Notes: generated by a model not told the origin, from the sequence alone. Shown: positions 1 through 6,320, counted from the first letter of the stretch. The stretch is 6,344 bases of DNA from an uncultured delta proteobacterium (GCA_903912275.1 CAIWGR010000038.1:1-6344); one strand, 5' to 3'. Program-made: numbers and translations.

Positions 1-41
1 CGATCTCACCCACCGTGCAAGGACCGCACCTACAAAGCAAA

Positions 42-80
42 AGAGCCGCTAGCGCTTATGGAACAAGCGCGAGCAGCTCT
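42..80 (-). terminator. Bidirectional rho-independent terminator
   Basis: A 16-base arm at 42-57 and a 16-base arm at 65-80 are complementary at 14 positions around a 7-base loop (58-64). On the plus strand the stem is followed directly by C and six T (81-87). On the minus strand it is followed by a T-rich tract (complement of 31-41, reading TTTGCTTTGT). In minus-strand RNA one of the two mismatches becomes a G-U pair, so the stem is slightly better in that direction. It lies 34 bases past the stop of the PPC-domain gene and would end that transcript. It could also end a plus-strand gene arriving from the left of the window. Visible in sequence; function inferred. Confidence 0.8.
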
Positions 81-89
81 CTTTTTTAT

Positions 90-103
90 AGCGCCTTGGC
101 GCT
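90..103. repeat. Small perfect palindrome between PPC gene and terminator
   Basis: The 14 bases AGCGCCTTGGCGCT are exactly self-complementary (6-base arms, 2-base centre). In minus-strand RNA this is a small stem-loop 10 bases after the PPC-gene stop, followed by an A-rich run rather than a U tract, so it is not a terminator itself. It may protect the mRNA 3' end, or it may be chance in this GC-rich sequence. Confidence 0.4.
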
Positions 104-113
104 TTGGGCAGGG

Positions 114-1034
114 TCAGAGTTTGTCGGTCACCCAAGCCTGTACGCTTGCCAGCGCGGCCGCCAGCTTGGCCGGCTCCGTGCCGCCGGCCATGGCCATATC
201 GGGCTTGCCGCCGCCCTTGCCGCCCACCTGGGCCGCCATGTTGGCCCGCTGCATCGCGCCGGGCGTGAGCGGGACGGGCGGCTTGGCAGAGGCGGGCTCG
301 GCGCCGAGGAGCTCGAGCTGGAAGGTGCCCGCGCTGCTGGTGGAGGGGGTGGTGACGAGGAGGGTGTACTCGCCGGTCATCGGAAGGCCGGCGCGGAGCT
401 TGGCATCGGTGCCGCCGGCGCCCTCGTCGGCCTGCGCGACCACCTCGCCGGTGGGCGAGAGCAGGATGAGGTAGGCGTCGAACTGGGCAGTGAGGCGGGC
501 CTCGATCTCGTCTGCGGCCTTGGCGTTGAAGCGGAAGGCCTTGACCCACTGGCCGTCGGCGCGGCGGGCGTCGCTGTCGCCGAGTGCGCCCTGGGCGCGG
601 GCGGGGAGGTCGAGCTTGGCGACGGTGAGGGCCTTCCGCACCCAGACGTCGGCGCGCAGGGTGTAGTCGCCCGACTGTCCGCGCTGGAAGGAGGAGACGG
701 CGATGCGGTAGCGGCCCGCGGTGACGGCGGTGAAGTTGATGCGGGCGTTGGAGCCGCCGAGCGAGTCGTCGTCTTCGGCGACGGTGGCGCCGTCGGGGCC
801 GGTGGCGGAGAGGAAGGCGTCGAACTCGGAGGAGCGGAGCTCGACCTTGAGCGACTGGCCGGCGGTGAGGTCGACGACGAAGGCGTCTTCGAGGGCGCCG
901 CGGGCGTTGGTGGTGTCGCCGCCGCCGATGGTGCCGCTGAGCTCCTCCGCGACAGGGAGGCGGGGCTCCGCAGCGGCGACGGCGGGCGCCAAGAGCAAGG
1001 CGGAGAGGCCGACGAGACCGAGTAGACGCTTCAT
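114..1034 (-). CDS. Secreted protein with two PPC-type domains
   Basis: A 306-residue exported protein with no enzymatic domain. Residues 1-22 form a signal peptide (MKRLL, a Leu/Ala-rich core, then a probable Ala-x-Ala site near 20-22). Two related beta-sandwich units follow at about 32-126 and 148-242. Both show the pre-peptidase C-terminal (PPC) pattern: '[24 protein letters not shown]...[10 protein letters not shown]' in the first and '[21 protein letters not shown]...DAKL...GEYTLLVTT' in the second. The Asp-rich loop of the first (87-90) resembles calcium-binding loops of this fold. The tail (243-306) is Ala/Gly/Pro-rich with no anchor. PPC domains usually sit behind secreted proteases and are often trimmed off; here they stand alone next to a protease gene. 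The start has a good ribosome site, AGGGAG at 1041-1046, six bases before ATG. A role in binding matrix, polysaccharide or protease is inference. Confidence 0.88.
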   Translation of the reverse strand: MKRLLGLVGLSALLLAPAVAAAEPRLPVAEELSGTIGGGDTTNARGALEDAFVVDLTAGQSLKVELRSSEFDAFLSATGPDGATVAEDDDSLGGSNARINFTAVTAGRYRIAVSSFQRGQSGDYTLRADVWVRKALTVAKLDLPARAQGALGDSDARRADGQWVKAFRFNAKAADEIEARLTAQFDAYLILLSPTGEVVAQADEGAGGTDAKLRAGLPMTGEYTLLVTTPSTSSAGTFQLELLGAEPASAKPPVPLTPGAMQRANMAAQVGGKGGGKPDMAMAGGTEPAKLAAALASVQAWVTDKL

Positions 1035-1106
1035 GATGGGCTCCCTGCGGCAGCCGTTGCGGTTGCGGACATGGTCGCCCTCCCCGGCGGTTGCGCCGTG
1101 GGAGAG

Positions 1107-1135
1107 AGGGTAACGCGCGGCGCCGTCTGCTTCAA
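1107..1135 (-). promoter_or_regulatory. Weak candidate promoter for the PPC gene
   Basis: In the 118-base gap between the metalloprotease stop and the PPC gene there is, on the minus strand, TTGAAG (1130-1135), a 17-base spacer and TACCCT (1107-1112). The fit to a sigma-70 consensus is only partial (4 of 6 and 3 of 6). A small interrupted stem (GGCG-GTTG-CGCC, 1086-1097) lies in the would-be leader. No terminator was seen in this gap, so read-through from the metalloprotease gene is equally possible. Confidence 0.25.
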
Positions 1136-1152
1136 CTGCAAACGGCGTGGGG

Positions 1153-3126
1153 CTAGCGCGATGCGGTGGCGCGGCGGCGGCGGAGCAGGAGCAGGCCGGC
1201 GAGCGCGAGGAGGGCCGTGAGGCTGGCTGCGCCGCCTGTGGCAGAGCAGCCGCTGGAGACGGCGCGGCCGCTGACGGAGGGCCGCCCGTTGCCGCCGGTG
1301 TCGTTGCTGCTCGAACCAGTGTCGTTGCTCACGGTTCCCGTGTCGGTGGTGGTGCCGGTGTCGGTGGTGCCGGCGTCGGGGTCGGTCGGGGCCTCGTTGC
1401 AGACGAAGCTGGCGTTGCAGACGCCTGCGGAGCCGGCGTCGGGGTTGAGGCAGAGCTGCTGGGCGCCGAGCGCGAAGCAGGTGGCGTTGCCGGGGCAGCC
1501 GGCGTCGCTGGTCTGGGTGCAGAACTGGCCGATGCCGACGAAGTTCTTGCAGAGGCCACCGCCGCAGTCGGCGTCGGTGCGGCAGCTGTCGCAGATGCCG
1601 CAGGAGCCGCCGCGCGAGCCGTCGAAGGTGTCGGGGATGCAGTTGCCGGTGGCGGCGTCGCAGAGCTCGCCGGCGGGGCAGGTGACGCCGTCGCAGGGGG
1701 CGGCGGGCGGCGCGGTCTCGCAGGTCCAGGTGGCGGGGCAGATGTCGGTGGCGGCCTCGGCGTTGAAGCAGAGGTTCTGGGTGGCGCCGGTGGTGTCTTG
1801 GACCGCGAAGCAGTCGGTGTTGAGGCCGGGGCAGGGGTCGGCTGCGGAGCAGGCGGTGGTGCAGATGCCGCCGTTGCCGAAGTCGACGCAGGAGCCGAGC
1901 CCGCCATCGCAGTCGGCGTCGGTGGTGCAGCCGTCACAGATGTTGGCGCAGGCGTCGCCGCTGCCGGGAGCGGAGCAGGCGCCGGTGGCCGGGTCGCAGG
2001 TCTGGCCGGCGGGGCAGGTGACGCCGTCGCAGAGGCCGGTGGTGCCGCCGCCACAGACATAGGTGGTGGGGCAGACGCTGCCGGTGGCTGCGTCGGGGTT
2101 CAGGCAGACGTTGAAGCCCTGGCCGGGGACGGTGAAGCAGGCCGAGTCGCCGGGGCAGTCGCCCGCGGCGGCACAGAGGAGGGTGCAGACGCCGCCGGTG
2201 CCGCCGTTGGGGTCCTGGGCGCAGACGTAGGGGCTGCCGCCGCAGTCGTCGGCGGTGTTGCAGGGTGCGCAGATGGGGCAGTCGGTCTGGGTGATGCAGG
2301 AGCCTGCGACGCAGACTTGGTTGCCCACGCAGTCGGCGTCGGAGCCGCAGGGCGGGACAACGCAGCTGCCGGCGTCGCAGATGAGGCCGGTGTCGCAGTC
2401 GCTGTCTGCGGTGCAGGGGGGGATGATGCACTGGCCGCCGACACACTCCTCGCCGGCGCCGGTGCAGTCTGCGGTGGTGCTGCAGCCGCAGGCCTGCTCG
2501 TAGAGGAAGCAGACGCCGTCGATGTCGTCCTGGTGGAGGGTGCGCGAGCCCTCGCCGCCCGAGTAGGCGTAGTACATGGTGGCAGAGGCGACGGAGCTGT
2601 GGTCGAGCCCGAGCCAGTGGCCGGCCTCGTGGGTGGTGATGGACTGCAGGTCGTTGGCGCCAAACCGGCCGTTGGAGGCGAAGTCGTGGTTGAAGCCGTT
2701 GAAGACCATGTCTGCGCTCACGAGCGAACAGCGGCCGTTCCACTGCGGCAGCGTGACGGCGAGCACGGAGGTGCCGTCGCCGAGCGAGGCGGGCCAGCTG
2801 GCCTCGCGGAAGGACATCACGTTGTTGGCGACGGCGTTGTTTTCGCCGACGTCGGCGGTGAGGCCCATCTCACGTGCAGAGAAGGAGCTGCAGCAGGGCT
2901 CGCCCCAGGCGGCGAAGGAGTTGGTGAAGATGGTGCGGACATCGACGAGCGGGATGGCCGAGTAGCCGTTCTGGTTGACGTAGTAGCGGCTGGGCAGGCT
3001 GGCGGCGGGCCAGCTCGGGTTGCAGGCGTCGATGGTGGCGTAGGCCTCGACGCGGCCGGGGAGGAGCGTGAGCGCGAAGAGGAGTCCGAGGAGTGCGGCG
3101 GCGGAGCGGGCGATGCGCTGGTTCAT
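1153..3126 (-). CDS. Matrixin-type zinc metalloprotease, Cys-rich, MYXO-CTERM anchored
   Basis: A 657-residue exported zinc endopeptidase of the metzincin/matrixin type (M10-like). Residues 1-28 are a signal peptide ([17 protein letters not shown]). The catalytic domain begins at once (about 29-210). It contains [11 protein letters not shown] at 166-176, giving His166, His170 and His176 as zinc ligands and Glu167 as the catalytic base, with Met184 (ATMYY) as the likely Met-turn. No prodomain or cysteine switch precedes it. Residues 213-277 hold short Cys repeats of the 'DxDC..G..C..G.C' kind, and 283-576 hold three longer Cys modules. Residues 580-615 form a low-complexity Asp/Thr/Gly/Ser linker. 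Residues 624-657 (SSGC, Leu/Ala helix, RRRR) match the MYXO-CTERM sorting tail, which in myxobacteria leads to processing and attachment at the outer surface. The start is supported by AGGAGGTGG at 3131-3139 and overlaps the upstream gene stop as ATGA. The substrate is unknown. Fold and activity are strongly supported; anchoring is inferred from the tail. Confidence 0.93.
   Translation of the reverse strand: MNQRIARSAAALLGLLFALTLLPGRVEAYATIDACNPSWPAASLPSRYYVNQNGYSAIPLVDVRTIFTNSFAAWGEPCCSSFSAREMGLTADVGENNAVANNVMSFREASWPASLGDGTSVLAVTLPQWNGRCSLVSADMVFNGFNHDFASNGRFGANDLQSITTHEAGHWLGLDHSSVASATMYYAYSGGEGSRTLHQDDIDGVCFLYEQACGCSTTADCTGAGEECVGGQCIIPPCTADSDCDTGLICDAGSCVVPPCGSDADCVGNQVCVAGSCITQTDCPICAPCNTADDCGGSPYVCAQDPNGGTGGVCTLLCAAAGDCPGDSACFTVPGQGFNVCLNPDAATGSVCPTTYVCGGGTTGLCDGVTCPAGQTCDPATGACSAPGSGDACANICDGCTTDADCDGGLGSCVDFGNGGICTTACSAADPCPGLNTDCFAVQDTTGATQNLCFNAEAATDICPATWTCETAPPAAPCDGVTCPAGELCDAATGNCIPDTFDGSRGGSCGICDSCRTDADCGGGLCKNFVGIGQFCTQTSDAGCPGNATCFALGAQQLCLNPDAGSAGVCNASFVCNEAPTDPDAGTTDTGTTTDTGTVSNDTGSSSNDTGGNGRPSVSGRAVSSGCSATGGAASLTALLALAGLLLLRRRRATASR
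1399..2280 (-). repeat. Three tandem ~70-105-residue Cys modules in the metalloprotease
   Basis: Within the metalloprotease, residues 283-384, 393-496 and 509-576 align as repeated modules. Each starts IC-x2-C-x5-DC (ICAPC, ICDGC, ICDSC), continues through a 'CPG..xxCF' segment and a 'LCxNxxA' segment, and has a closing 'C....Y/W/F.C' pair. The first two then carry a near-identical appendix, [15 protein letters not shown]; the third lacks it and runs into the linker. This points to internal duplication with loss of the appendix in the last copy. The even, conserved Cys spacing suggests disulphide-bonded domains outside the cell. Confidence 0.75.
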
Positions 3127-3809
3127 GGCGCCACCTCCTGCGAGAGGTTGGTGCCAAAGACACGGCTCTCAAGCTCGGAGAGCGAGAGGCGCTCGACGCC
3201 GTGGACGAAGAAGAGGGGGGCGGCGCCGGGCTGGGCGGGCGCGAAGGCGATGTCTGCGAGGTCGCGGACGGCCTCTTCGACCCGGCTCTGCGGGGCTGCG
3301 AGGGGGGCGAGCTCCTTGAGCGGCAGCGGCACAATGCCCTGCCCTGCGCCCTCGATGGCGGCCTTGCGGAGGAGCTTGGCGGGCTGGTTGCCGCCATGGA
3401 TGGTGAACTTGGCCTGGCCCATGGCGGTGAGGTACATCTTCTCGGGGCTTTCGCCGCGGAGGAAGAGGACGACCCGCTCGCCTTGGGTGAAGCGGGCGTC
3501 GCCGGGGATCTGGGTGGTGATGTCGCCCAGCGTGCCGGCCCACTGCTCGAAGCGGACCTCGGCGGCGGGCTGGCCGCGGAGGGTGCGGGCCACCTTGACG
3601 GTCCAGCGGGTGGTGATGCGGCCCTCGTCGCCGGCGTAGGTCTCGGAGCCGGTGACGGTGCCCTCGACGACGAGCGCGCTGCGCTGCGCAAGTTCCTCGA
3701 TTGAGCGGTAAATCATGGTAGTGGCGTTGGCCTGCGGCACGACCGCCAGACAGGCGAGCGCAAGGCTGAGCCCAGCCGCGCCCCAGAGGGTTCCCTTCTT
3801 CGATTGCAT
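3123..3809 (-). CDS. Small exported protein coupled to the metalloprotease
   Basis: A 228-residue protein with a signal peptide (1-29; positively charged SKK, Leu/Ala core, probable cut after Ala-Asn-Ala). The mature part starts TTMIYRSIEELAQRSALVVEGTV and continues with alternating beta-strand-like stretches: 'GRITTRWTVKVARTLRG' near 63-79, 'EVRFEQWAGTLGD' near 84-96, and 'FTQGERVVLFLRGE' near 107-120. This pattern suggests a small beta-barrel such as an OB-like fold. I recall proteins of this general look beside matrixin genes in myxobacterial genomes, but I cannot name a family. Its stop shares ATGA with the metalloprotease start, so both should be made in step. The ATG has GGAGG at 3814-3818, four bases upstream. 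A chaperone, inhibitor or accessory role for the protease is inference from position and from the missing prodomain. The C-terminal third (about 150-228) shows no recognisable motif. Confidence 0.88.
   Translation of the reverse strand: MQSKKGTLWGAAGLSLALACLAVVPQANATTMIYRSIEELAQRSALVVEGTVTGSETYAGDEGRITTRWTVKVARTLRGQPAAEVRFEQWAGTLGDITTQIPGDARFTQGERVVLFLRGESPEKMYLTAMGQAKFTIHGGNQPAKLLRKAAIEGAGQGIVPLPLKELAPLAAPQSRVEEAVRDLADIAFAPAQPGAAPLFFVHGVERLSLSELESRVFGTNLSQEVAP
3131..3139 (-). promoter_or_regulatory. Strong ribosome binding site of the metalloprotease
   Basis: On the minus strand AGGAGGTGG lies inside the last codons of the small exported protein gene. The AGGAGG core ends seven bases before the metalloprotease ATG. 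Together with the ATGA overlap this fixes the start codon and argues for coupled, efficient translation of the second gene. Confidence 0.85.
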
Positions 3810-3844
3810 GATGCCTCCAAGCGCGACAGTGCAGATGCCGCCGG

Positions 3845-3873
3845 TTCCTACGCATCCGAGCGACCAATCTCAA
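3845..3873 (-). promoter_or_regulatory. Candidate promoter for the exported protein/metalloprotease pair
   Basis: In the divergent gap upstream of the small exported protein, the minus strand reads TTGAGA (3868-3873, 5 of 6 to the -35 consensus), 17 bases, then TAGGAA (3845-3850, 3 of 6 to the -10 consensus). This sits 35 bases before the ATG. Spacing and place are right, but the -10 box is weak. I see no obvious operator here and no good promoter for the divergent lipoprotein gene. Confidence 0.35.
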
Positions 3874-3912
3874 GATGCAGATTCTCCACGCAGGTGGGGT
3901 TTGCTGCAGCGG

Positions 3913-4602
3913 ATGATTCGCATGGGCTGGCTCTGTTTGTGCCTGCTGGGTGCGGCGGGCTGCGGCGAGCCGGAGCGTGCGGTGCGGTATGGGACGTTGG
4001 TCCGGTTCGAGGGGGCGCCGGCGCCGGAGCCTGGCGCGGTGGTGCGGCTGCTGGTGGTCGATCTGGAGGGGGCGGAGACGACGGGCTGGGTGAGCCCGGC
4101 GGGGACGGTGTCGCCCTACGAGCGGCTGCGGGCGCTGGGGCTGGCGCTGCAGCGCTACCAGGCCGACACGGTGGTGGTGCGTGGGCTGCCCGCCGCGGCA
4201 GAGGTGGGTGGCGCGGCCTCGTCGGCGGAGCTGCTGGCTGCCGCGTCGGAGCTCTACTACCGGGCGGAGCGGGAGGAGGCGGCGGAGCTCTGCCTGGGGC
4301 GGGACTGGGATGAGCGGTGGTGGCCGCGCCGGTGCCGTCGCGAGACGCTGATTGCGAGCCGCCGGCCGGTGGCGGTGCGGGGCGCGGTGGTGGAGCTGGG
4401 CGCCAGCGACGGCGCGGTGCTGGTGGGGCTGGAGGAGCAGGCTGCGGCCGGCATAGGGCTCGACGGTGCGGGGGGCCTGAAGCTGGCAGCGGAGCAGTGG
4501 AAGCTCCTGCGGTCGGCGACCGACAGCTTCGGCGGCCTGCTGCTCCGCCCTGCCCGCTTTTACGAGGTGCAGCGGGTTGCACCGCCCGCGGCGCCTCGGT
4601 AG
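3913..4602 (+). CDS. Predicted lipoprotein of unknown function
   Basis: A 229-residue protein beginning MIRMGWLCLCLLGAAGC. This is a short lipoprotein signal peptide with the lipid-receiving Cys at residue 17; its -3 residue is Ala rather than Leu, so the lipobox is acceptable but not ideal. The mature part is Ala/Gly/Leu/Arg-rich. A predicted strand region ('VRYGTLVRFEGAP...AVVRLLVVDLEGAETTGWVSPAGTVSPY') is followed by helices containing ELYYRAEREEAAELC and a second Cys in RRC, a possible disulphide. No known domain was recognised. The reading frame is open further upstream, to about 3715. That part lies antisense to the exported-protein gene and would bury the signal peptide, so I place the start at 3913 (alternative ATG at 3922). 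No clear ribosome site precedes it; GTGGGG at 3894-3899 is distant. Codon use fits its neighbours. It may share a transcript with the WYL gene downstream. Confidence 0.72.
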   Translation: MIRMGWLCLCLLGAAGCGEPERAVRYGTLVRFEGAPAPEPGAVVRLLVVDLEGAETTGWVSPAGTVSPYERLRALGLALQRYQADTVVVRGLPAAAEVGGAASSAELLAAASELYYRAEREEAAELCLGRDWDERWWPRRCRRETLIASRRPVAVRGAVVELGASDGAVLVGLEEQAAAGIGLDGAGGLKLAAEQWKLLRSATDSFGGLLLRPARFYEVQRVAPPAAPR

Positions 4603-4643
4603 ATTCGCCCTATGCCGAAGCCTGCTCATCCTCCCGGCCCCAG

Positions 4644-4660
4644 GCCGCTCACCGAGCGGC
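4644..4660 (+). repeat. Hairpin between lipoprotein and WYL genes
   Basis: GCCGCTC-ACC-GAGCGGC is a perfect 7-base stem with a 3-base loop in the 102-base gap between the lipoprotein stop and the chosen WYL start. No T run follows, so a rho-independent terminator is unlikely. It could modulate read-through, or be chance if translation actually starts at 4612. Confidence 0.35.
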
Positions 4661-4690
4661 TGCGCGACCGCTTCCCCACCCCGCGCTCAC

Positions 4691-4698
4691 GAAAGGAG
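4691..4698 (+). promoter_or_regulatory. Ribosome binding site deciding the WYL gene start
   Basis: GAAAGGAG sits six bases before ATG at 4705. The in-frame upstream ATG at 4612 has no Shine-Dalgarno-like sequence and would add a Pro/Arg-rich segment of 31 residues. The site therefore supports 4705 as the true start. Confidence 0.75.
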
Positions 4699-4704
4699 CC
4701 GGCG

Positions 4705-5289
4705 ATGGTGAAGGCGCATGGCGGCTTCCGGGTGGAGCTGCCGGAGGAGCTGGAGGCGATTGGCGTGGCGATTCACCTGCTCGAGCATCTGAGCCGGGCC
4801 GGCGCCACGCGGCTGAGCACCGAGCGGGTGGTGGAGGTGCGCGAGCGGCTCATGCGGCTGCTCGACACCGCGGAGAACATGCGGGTGGAGGTGGAGGCCT
4901 ACCAGCTGCTCGACCAGTGCCTGCCGCCCGTCGAACCGCCCGACCTGTCGGAGGTTGCGGAGCGCGACGGCGACGGCATCCTCTACGACAGCGAGGCGCC
5001 CGTCTCGTCGCTCCTCTACGCCTGCCTCGCGCTCGGCGTCGATGTGAAGCTGGACTACTTCTCCAAGGAGCGGGGCGAGATGAACACCCGGGTGGTCACG
5101 CCCCACCGCATCGTGGCGGAGACCTATCTGCAGGCCTTCTGCCATGCGCGGAAGGAGGAGCGCACCTTCCGGCTGCAGCGGATTACCCGGTGCGTGCCCA
5201 TCGGCGGCAGGCCGAAGCGGGTCGCGCCGCCGCCGCCGCCTGCAGAGGAGAGCCCGCTGGAGCAGCTCTCGCTGCTCGACTTCGACTAG
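4705..5289 (+). CDS. Compact WYL-domain protein without HTH
   Basis: A 194-residue cytoplasmic protein. Residues about 98-162 form a WYL domain: a strand with basic and aromatic residues (VDVKLDYFSKERGEMNTRVVTPHRIV), the signature position Thr140-Tyr141-Leu142 (ETYLQAFCHARKEERTF) and the closing FRLQRI at 155-160. WYL domains sense nucleic acids or small ligands in many bacterial regulators, including ones in DNA-damage and phage-defence control. The usual N-terminal winged helix-turn-helix and C-terminal WCX part are not evident. Residues 10-72 are instead Leu/Glu/Arg-rich helices without a recognisable HTH. After the WYL domain come five prolines (175-179) and an acidic Leu-rich end (EESPLEQLSLLDFD). 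Start chosen from the ribosome site at 4691-4698; a start at 4612 would give 225 residues. Its stop overlaps the convergent gene's stop. It may act as a ligand-sensing partner rather than a DNA-binding regulator (inference). Confidence 0.85.
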   Translation: MVKAHGGFRVELPEELEAIGVAIHLLEHLSRAGATRLSTERVVEVRERLMRLLDTAENMRVEVEAYQLLDQCLPPVEPPDLSEVAERDGDGILYDSEAPVSSLLYACLALGVDVKLDYFSKERGEMNTRVVTPHRIVAETYLQAFCHARKEERTFRLQRITRCVPIGGRPKRVAPPPPPAEESPLEQLSLLDFD

Positions 5290-5582
5290 CGGTCTTCCCA
5301 GCCGCGGGCGAAGAGCACCGGCTGCGTCCAGGAGCGGGCGCCGGAGTCTGGCGTGTCGCAGAGCGCTGGCTCGGAGCAGGTGAACCACATGGTGTTGGCC
5401 CGGCTCTCGGGCCCTTCGAGCTCCCAGTGGGAGGGAACGCCGCGCCGTCCGCAGTGGGGGCAGCTGCCCTCGCAGAGGCCGCGGGCGGCGAAGTGGCTGA
5501 AACGGATCTCCACCTCCACCTGGCCGGAACCGTCGACCCGCTGGATGATGAGGTTTTCGCTGCGATGGAGAGCAGACTTCAC
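5286..5582 (-). CDS. Small Cys-containing, zinc-ribbon-like protein
   Basis: A 98-residue protein (114 residues if it starts at the GTG at 5630). Codon third positions are strongly G/C from the 'SENLIIQRV' region onward, which supports real coding. The visible feature is CPHC (Cys-x2-Cys) followed 24 residues later by Cys-x5-Cys (CSEPALC), with an extra Cys just before (LCEGSC). Such pairs usually bind zinc in small ribbon or knuckle folds. The front half looks like beta strands (LIIQRVDGSGQVEVEIRFSHF). There is no signal peptide or membrane segment. Neither GTG start has a good ribosome site. I prefer 5582 because the codon pattern before it is mixed, while 5630 lies only 16 bases after the tetR stop and would suit an operon. 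Family not recognised. It is probably co-transcribed with tetR, and its stop shares CTAG with the convergent WYL gene. Confidence 0.7.
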   Translation of the reverse strand: MKSALHRSENLIIQRVDGSGQVEVEIRFSHFAARGLCEGSCPHCGRRGVPSHWELEGPESRANTMWFTCSEPALCDTPDSGARSWTQPVLFARGWEDR

Positions 5583-5646
5583 GGTGAGCCGGGATGGCAA
5601 GAGAGACCCGTAGGATGCGGGTCGGCGCACAAAGGTGCGGCGTAGG

Positions 5647-6270
5647 TCAGCGCTTGCGGCTGCGCGGCGCGGTGGGCTTGGCGGGGGCTTCGACCGCCGG
5701 GGGCGCTTCGGCGGGGGCGCGCTCGCCGAGAATGAGCTGGATGGCGGCGAGGTAGCCGTTGCGGAATTCGTCGGAGCGGATGTCGCTCGCGGTGACCAGC
5801 TCGGCCACCTGGGGGAGGGTCCAGGGGAAGGCTGCCATGCTCATGCAGGCGAGGGTAACGAAGGGGCGGAGGGCCGGGTCGGCGACCCAGGTGGCCCGCT
5901 CGACCATCTGCTGGAAGTGGGCGCGTCGCTCGTCGGCGAACTCGCAGCCGGTGGCGGAGAGCCGCTCCCAGAGCATCATGCGGATCCAGTTTTCGTCGGC
6001 ACCCATGTTGGCAAAGCCGGCTGCGACCATCTCGGCGGGGCCGCCTGCCATGTTGCGGAGGCGCTCTCCCCGCTCGACGAGGCCGCGACGGAAGACGGCG
6101 TGGCGGAGCCCCTCTTTGCTTCCGAAGTAGTGATAGAGGAGCTGCTTGTTGCATCCTGCGAGACGAGCGATGCGGTCCACGCGCGAGCCTGCGAAGCCGT
6201 GTTCGGCGAACTCCGCGGCAGCGGCATCGAGGATGCGCTCCGGTGTGGTCTCTGCTTCGGATGATGCCAT
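5647..6270 (-). CDS. TetR-family transcriptional regulator
   Basis: A 207-residue one-component repressor. Residues 10-56 are a typical TetR N-terminal helix-turn-helix: 'ERILDAAAAEFAEHGFAGSRVDRIARLAGCNKQLLYHYFGSKEGL', with recognition helix around NKQLLYHYF. Residues about 60-180 form the all-helical ligand-binding and dimer part, which differs between subfamilies and does not reveal the ligand. The protein ends in an Ala/Pro/Lys/Arg tail (about 183-207, finishing PRSRKR), longer than usual for the family and possibly disordered or DNA-touching. ATG at 6270 follows AGGGG at 6278-6282 with seven bases between. A perfect inverted repeat at 6303-6320 lies 32 bases upstream and is the likely binding site. 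The regulator therefore probably represses its own gene and a divergent gene beyond the right edge. Confidence 0.92.
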   Translation of the reverse strand: MASSEAETTPERILDAAAAEFAEHGFAGSRVDRIARLAGCNKQLLYHYFGSKEGLRHAVFRRGLVERGERLRNMAGGPAEMVAAGFANMGADENWIRMMLWERLSATGCEFADERRAHFQQMVERATWVADPALRPFVTLACMSMAAFPWTLPQVAELVTASDIRSDEFRNGYLAAIQLILGERAPAEAPPAVEAPAKPTAPRSRKR

Positions 6271-6278
6271 GTGTGTGC

Positions 6279-6307
6279 CCCTACACGCACAGTGGCGTGA
6301 CCGTCAA
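6279..6307 (-). promoter_or_regulatory. Candidate tetR promoter
   Basis: On the minus strand TTGACG (6302-6307, 5 of 6 to the -35 consensus) lies in the left arm of the palindrome. With a 16-17 base spacer the -10 region reads TGTAGG/GTAGGG (about 6279-6285), a weak match. The -35 overlap with the operator supports repression by steric block. Confidence 0.45.
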
Positions 6308-6320
6308 CCAAACGGTTGAC
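6303..6320. promoter_or_regulatory. Operator: perfect inverted repeat for the TetR regulator
   Basis: GTCAACC-AAAC-GGTTGAC has 7-base perfectly complementary arms and a 4-base centre (18 bases). Size and place just upstream of tetR are typical for operators of this family. Each arm contains TTGAC when read outward, so the site covers a -35 element on each strand. Confidence 0.82.

Noticed and set aside
15..1025. A 336-residue plus-strand frame antisense to the PPC gene
   Set aside because: Low-complexity Gly/Ala/Glu sequence with no start signal. The opposite strand encodes a signal peptide and two clear PPC-like domains.
1399..2490. Repeated GC-rich DNA that at first looks like a tandem DNA repeat or array
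   Set aside because: The periodicity comes from Cys-containing protein modules. The DNA copies are diverged and there are no spacers as in CRISPR.
1147..3639. An 830-residue open frame on the plus strand, antisense to the metalloprotease and its partner
   Set aside because: It is Gly/Ala/Val-rich without domains. It is a mirror of the Cys-rich and GC-rich coding on the other strand, where signal peptide, HExxH motif and ribosome sites prove the real genes.
3715..3912. Upstream extension of the lipoprotein gene
   Set aside because: It would place 66 residues before an evident lipoprotein signal peptide and would overlap the exported-protein gene on the other strand.
4612..4704. Upstream ATG of the WYL gene
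   Set aside because: No ribosome site, and a Pro/Arg-rich segment outside any domain. The start at 4705 has GAAAGGAG at ideal spacing. It is not excluded.
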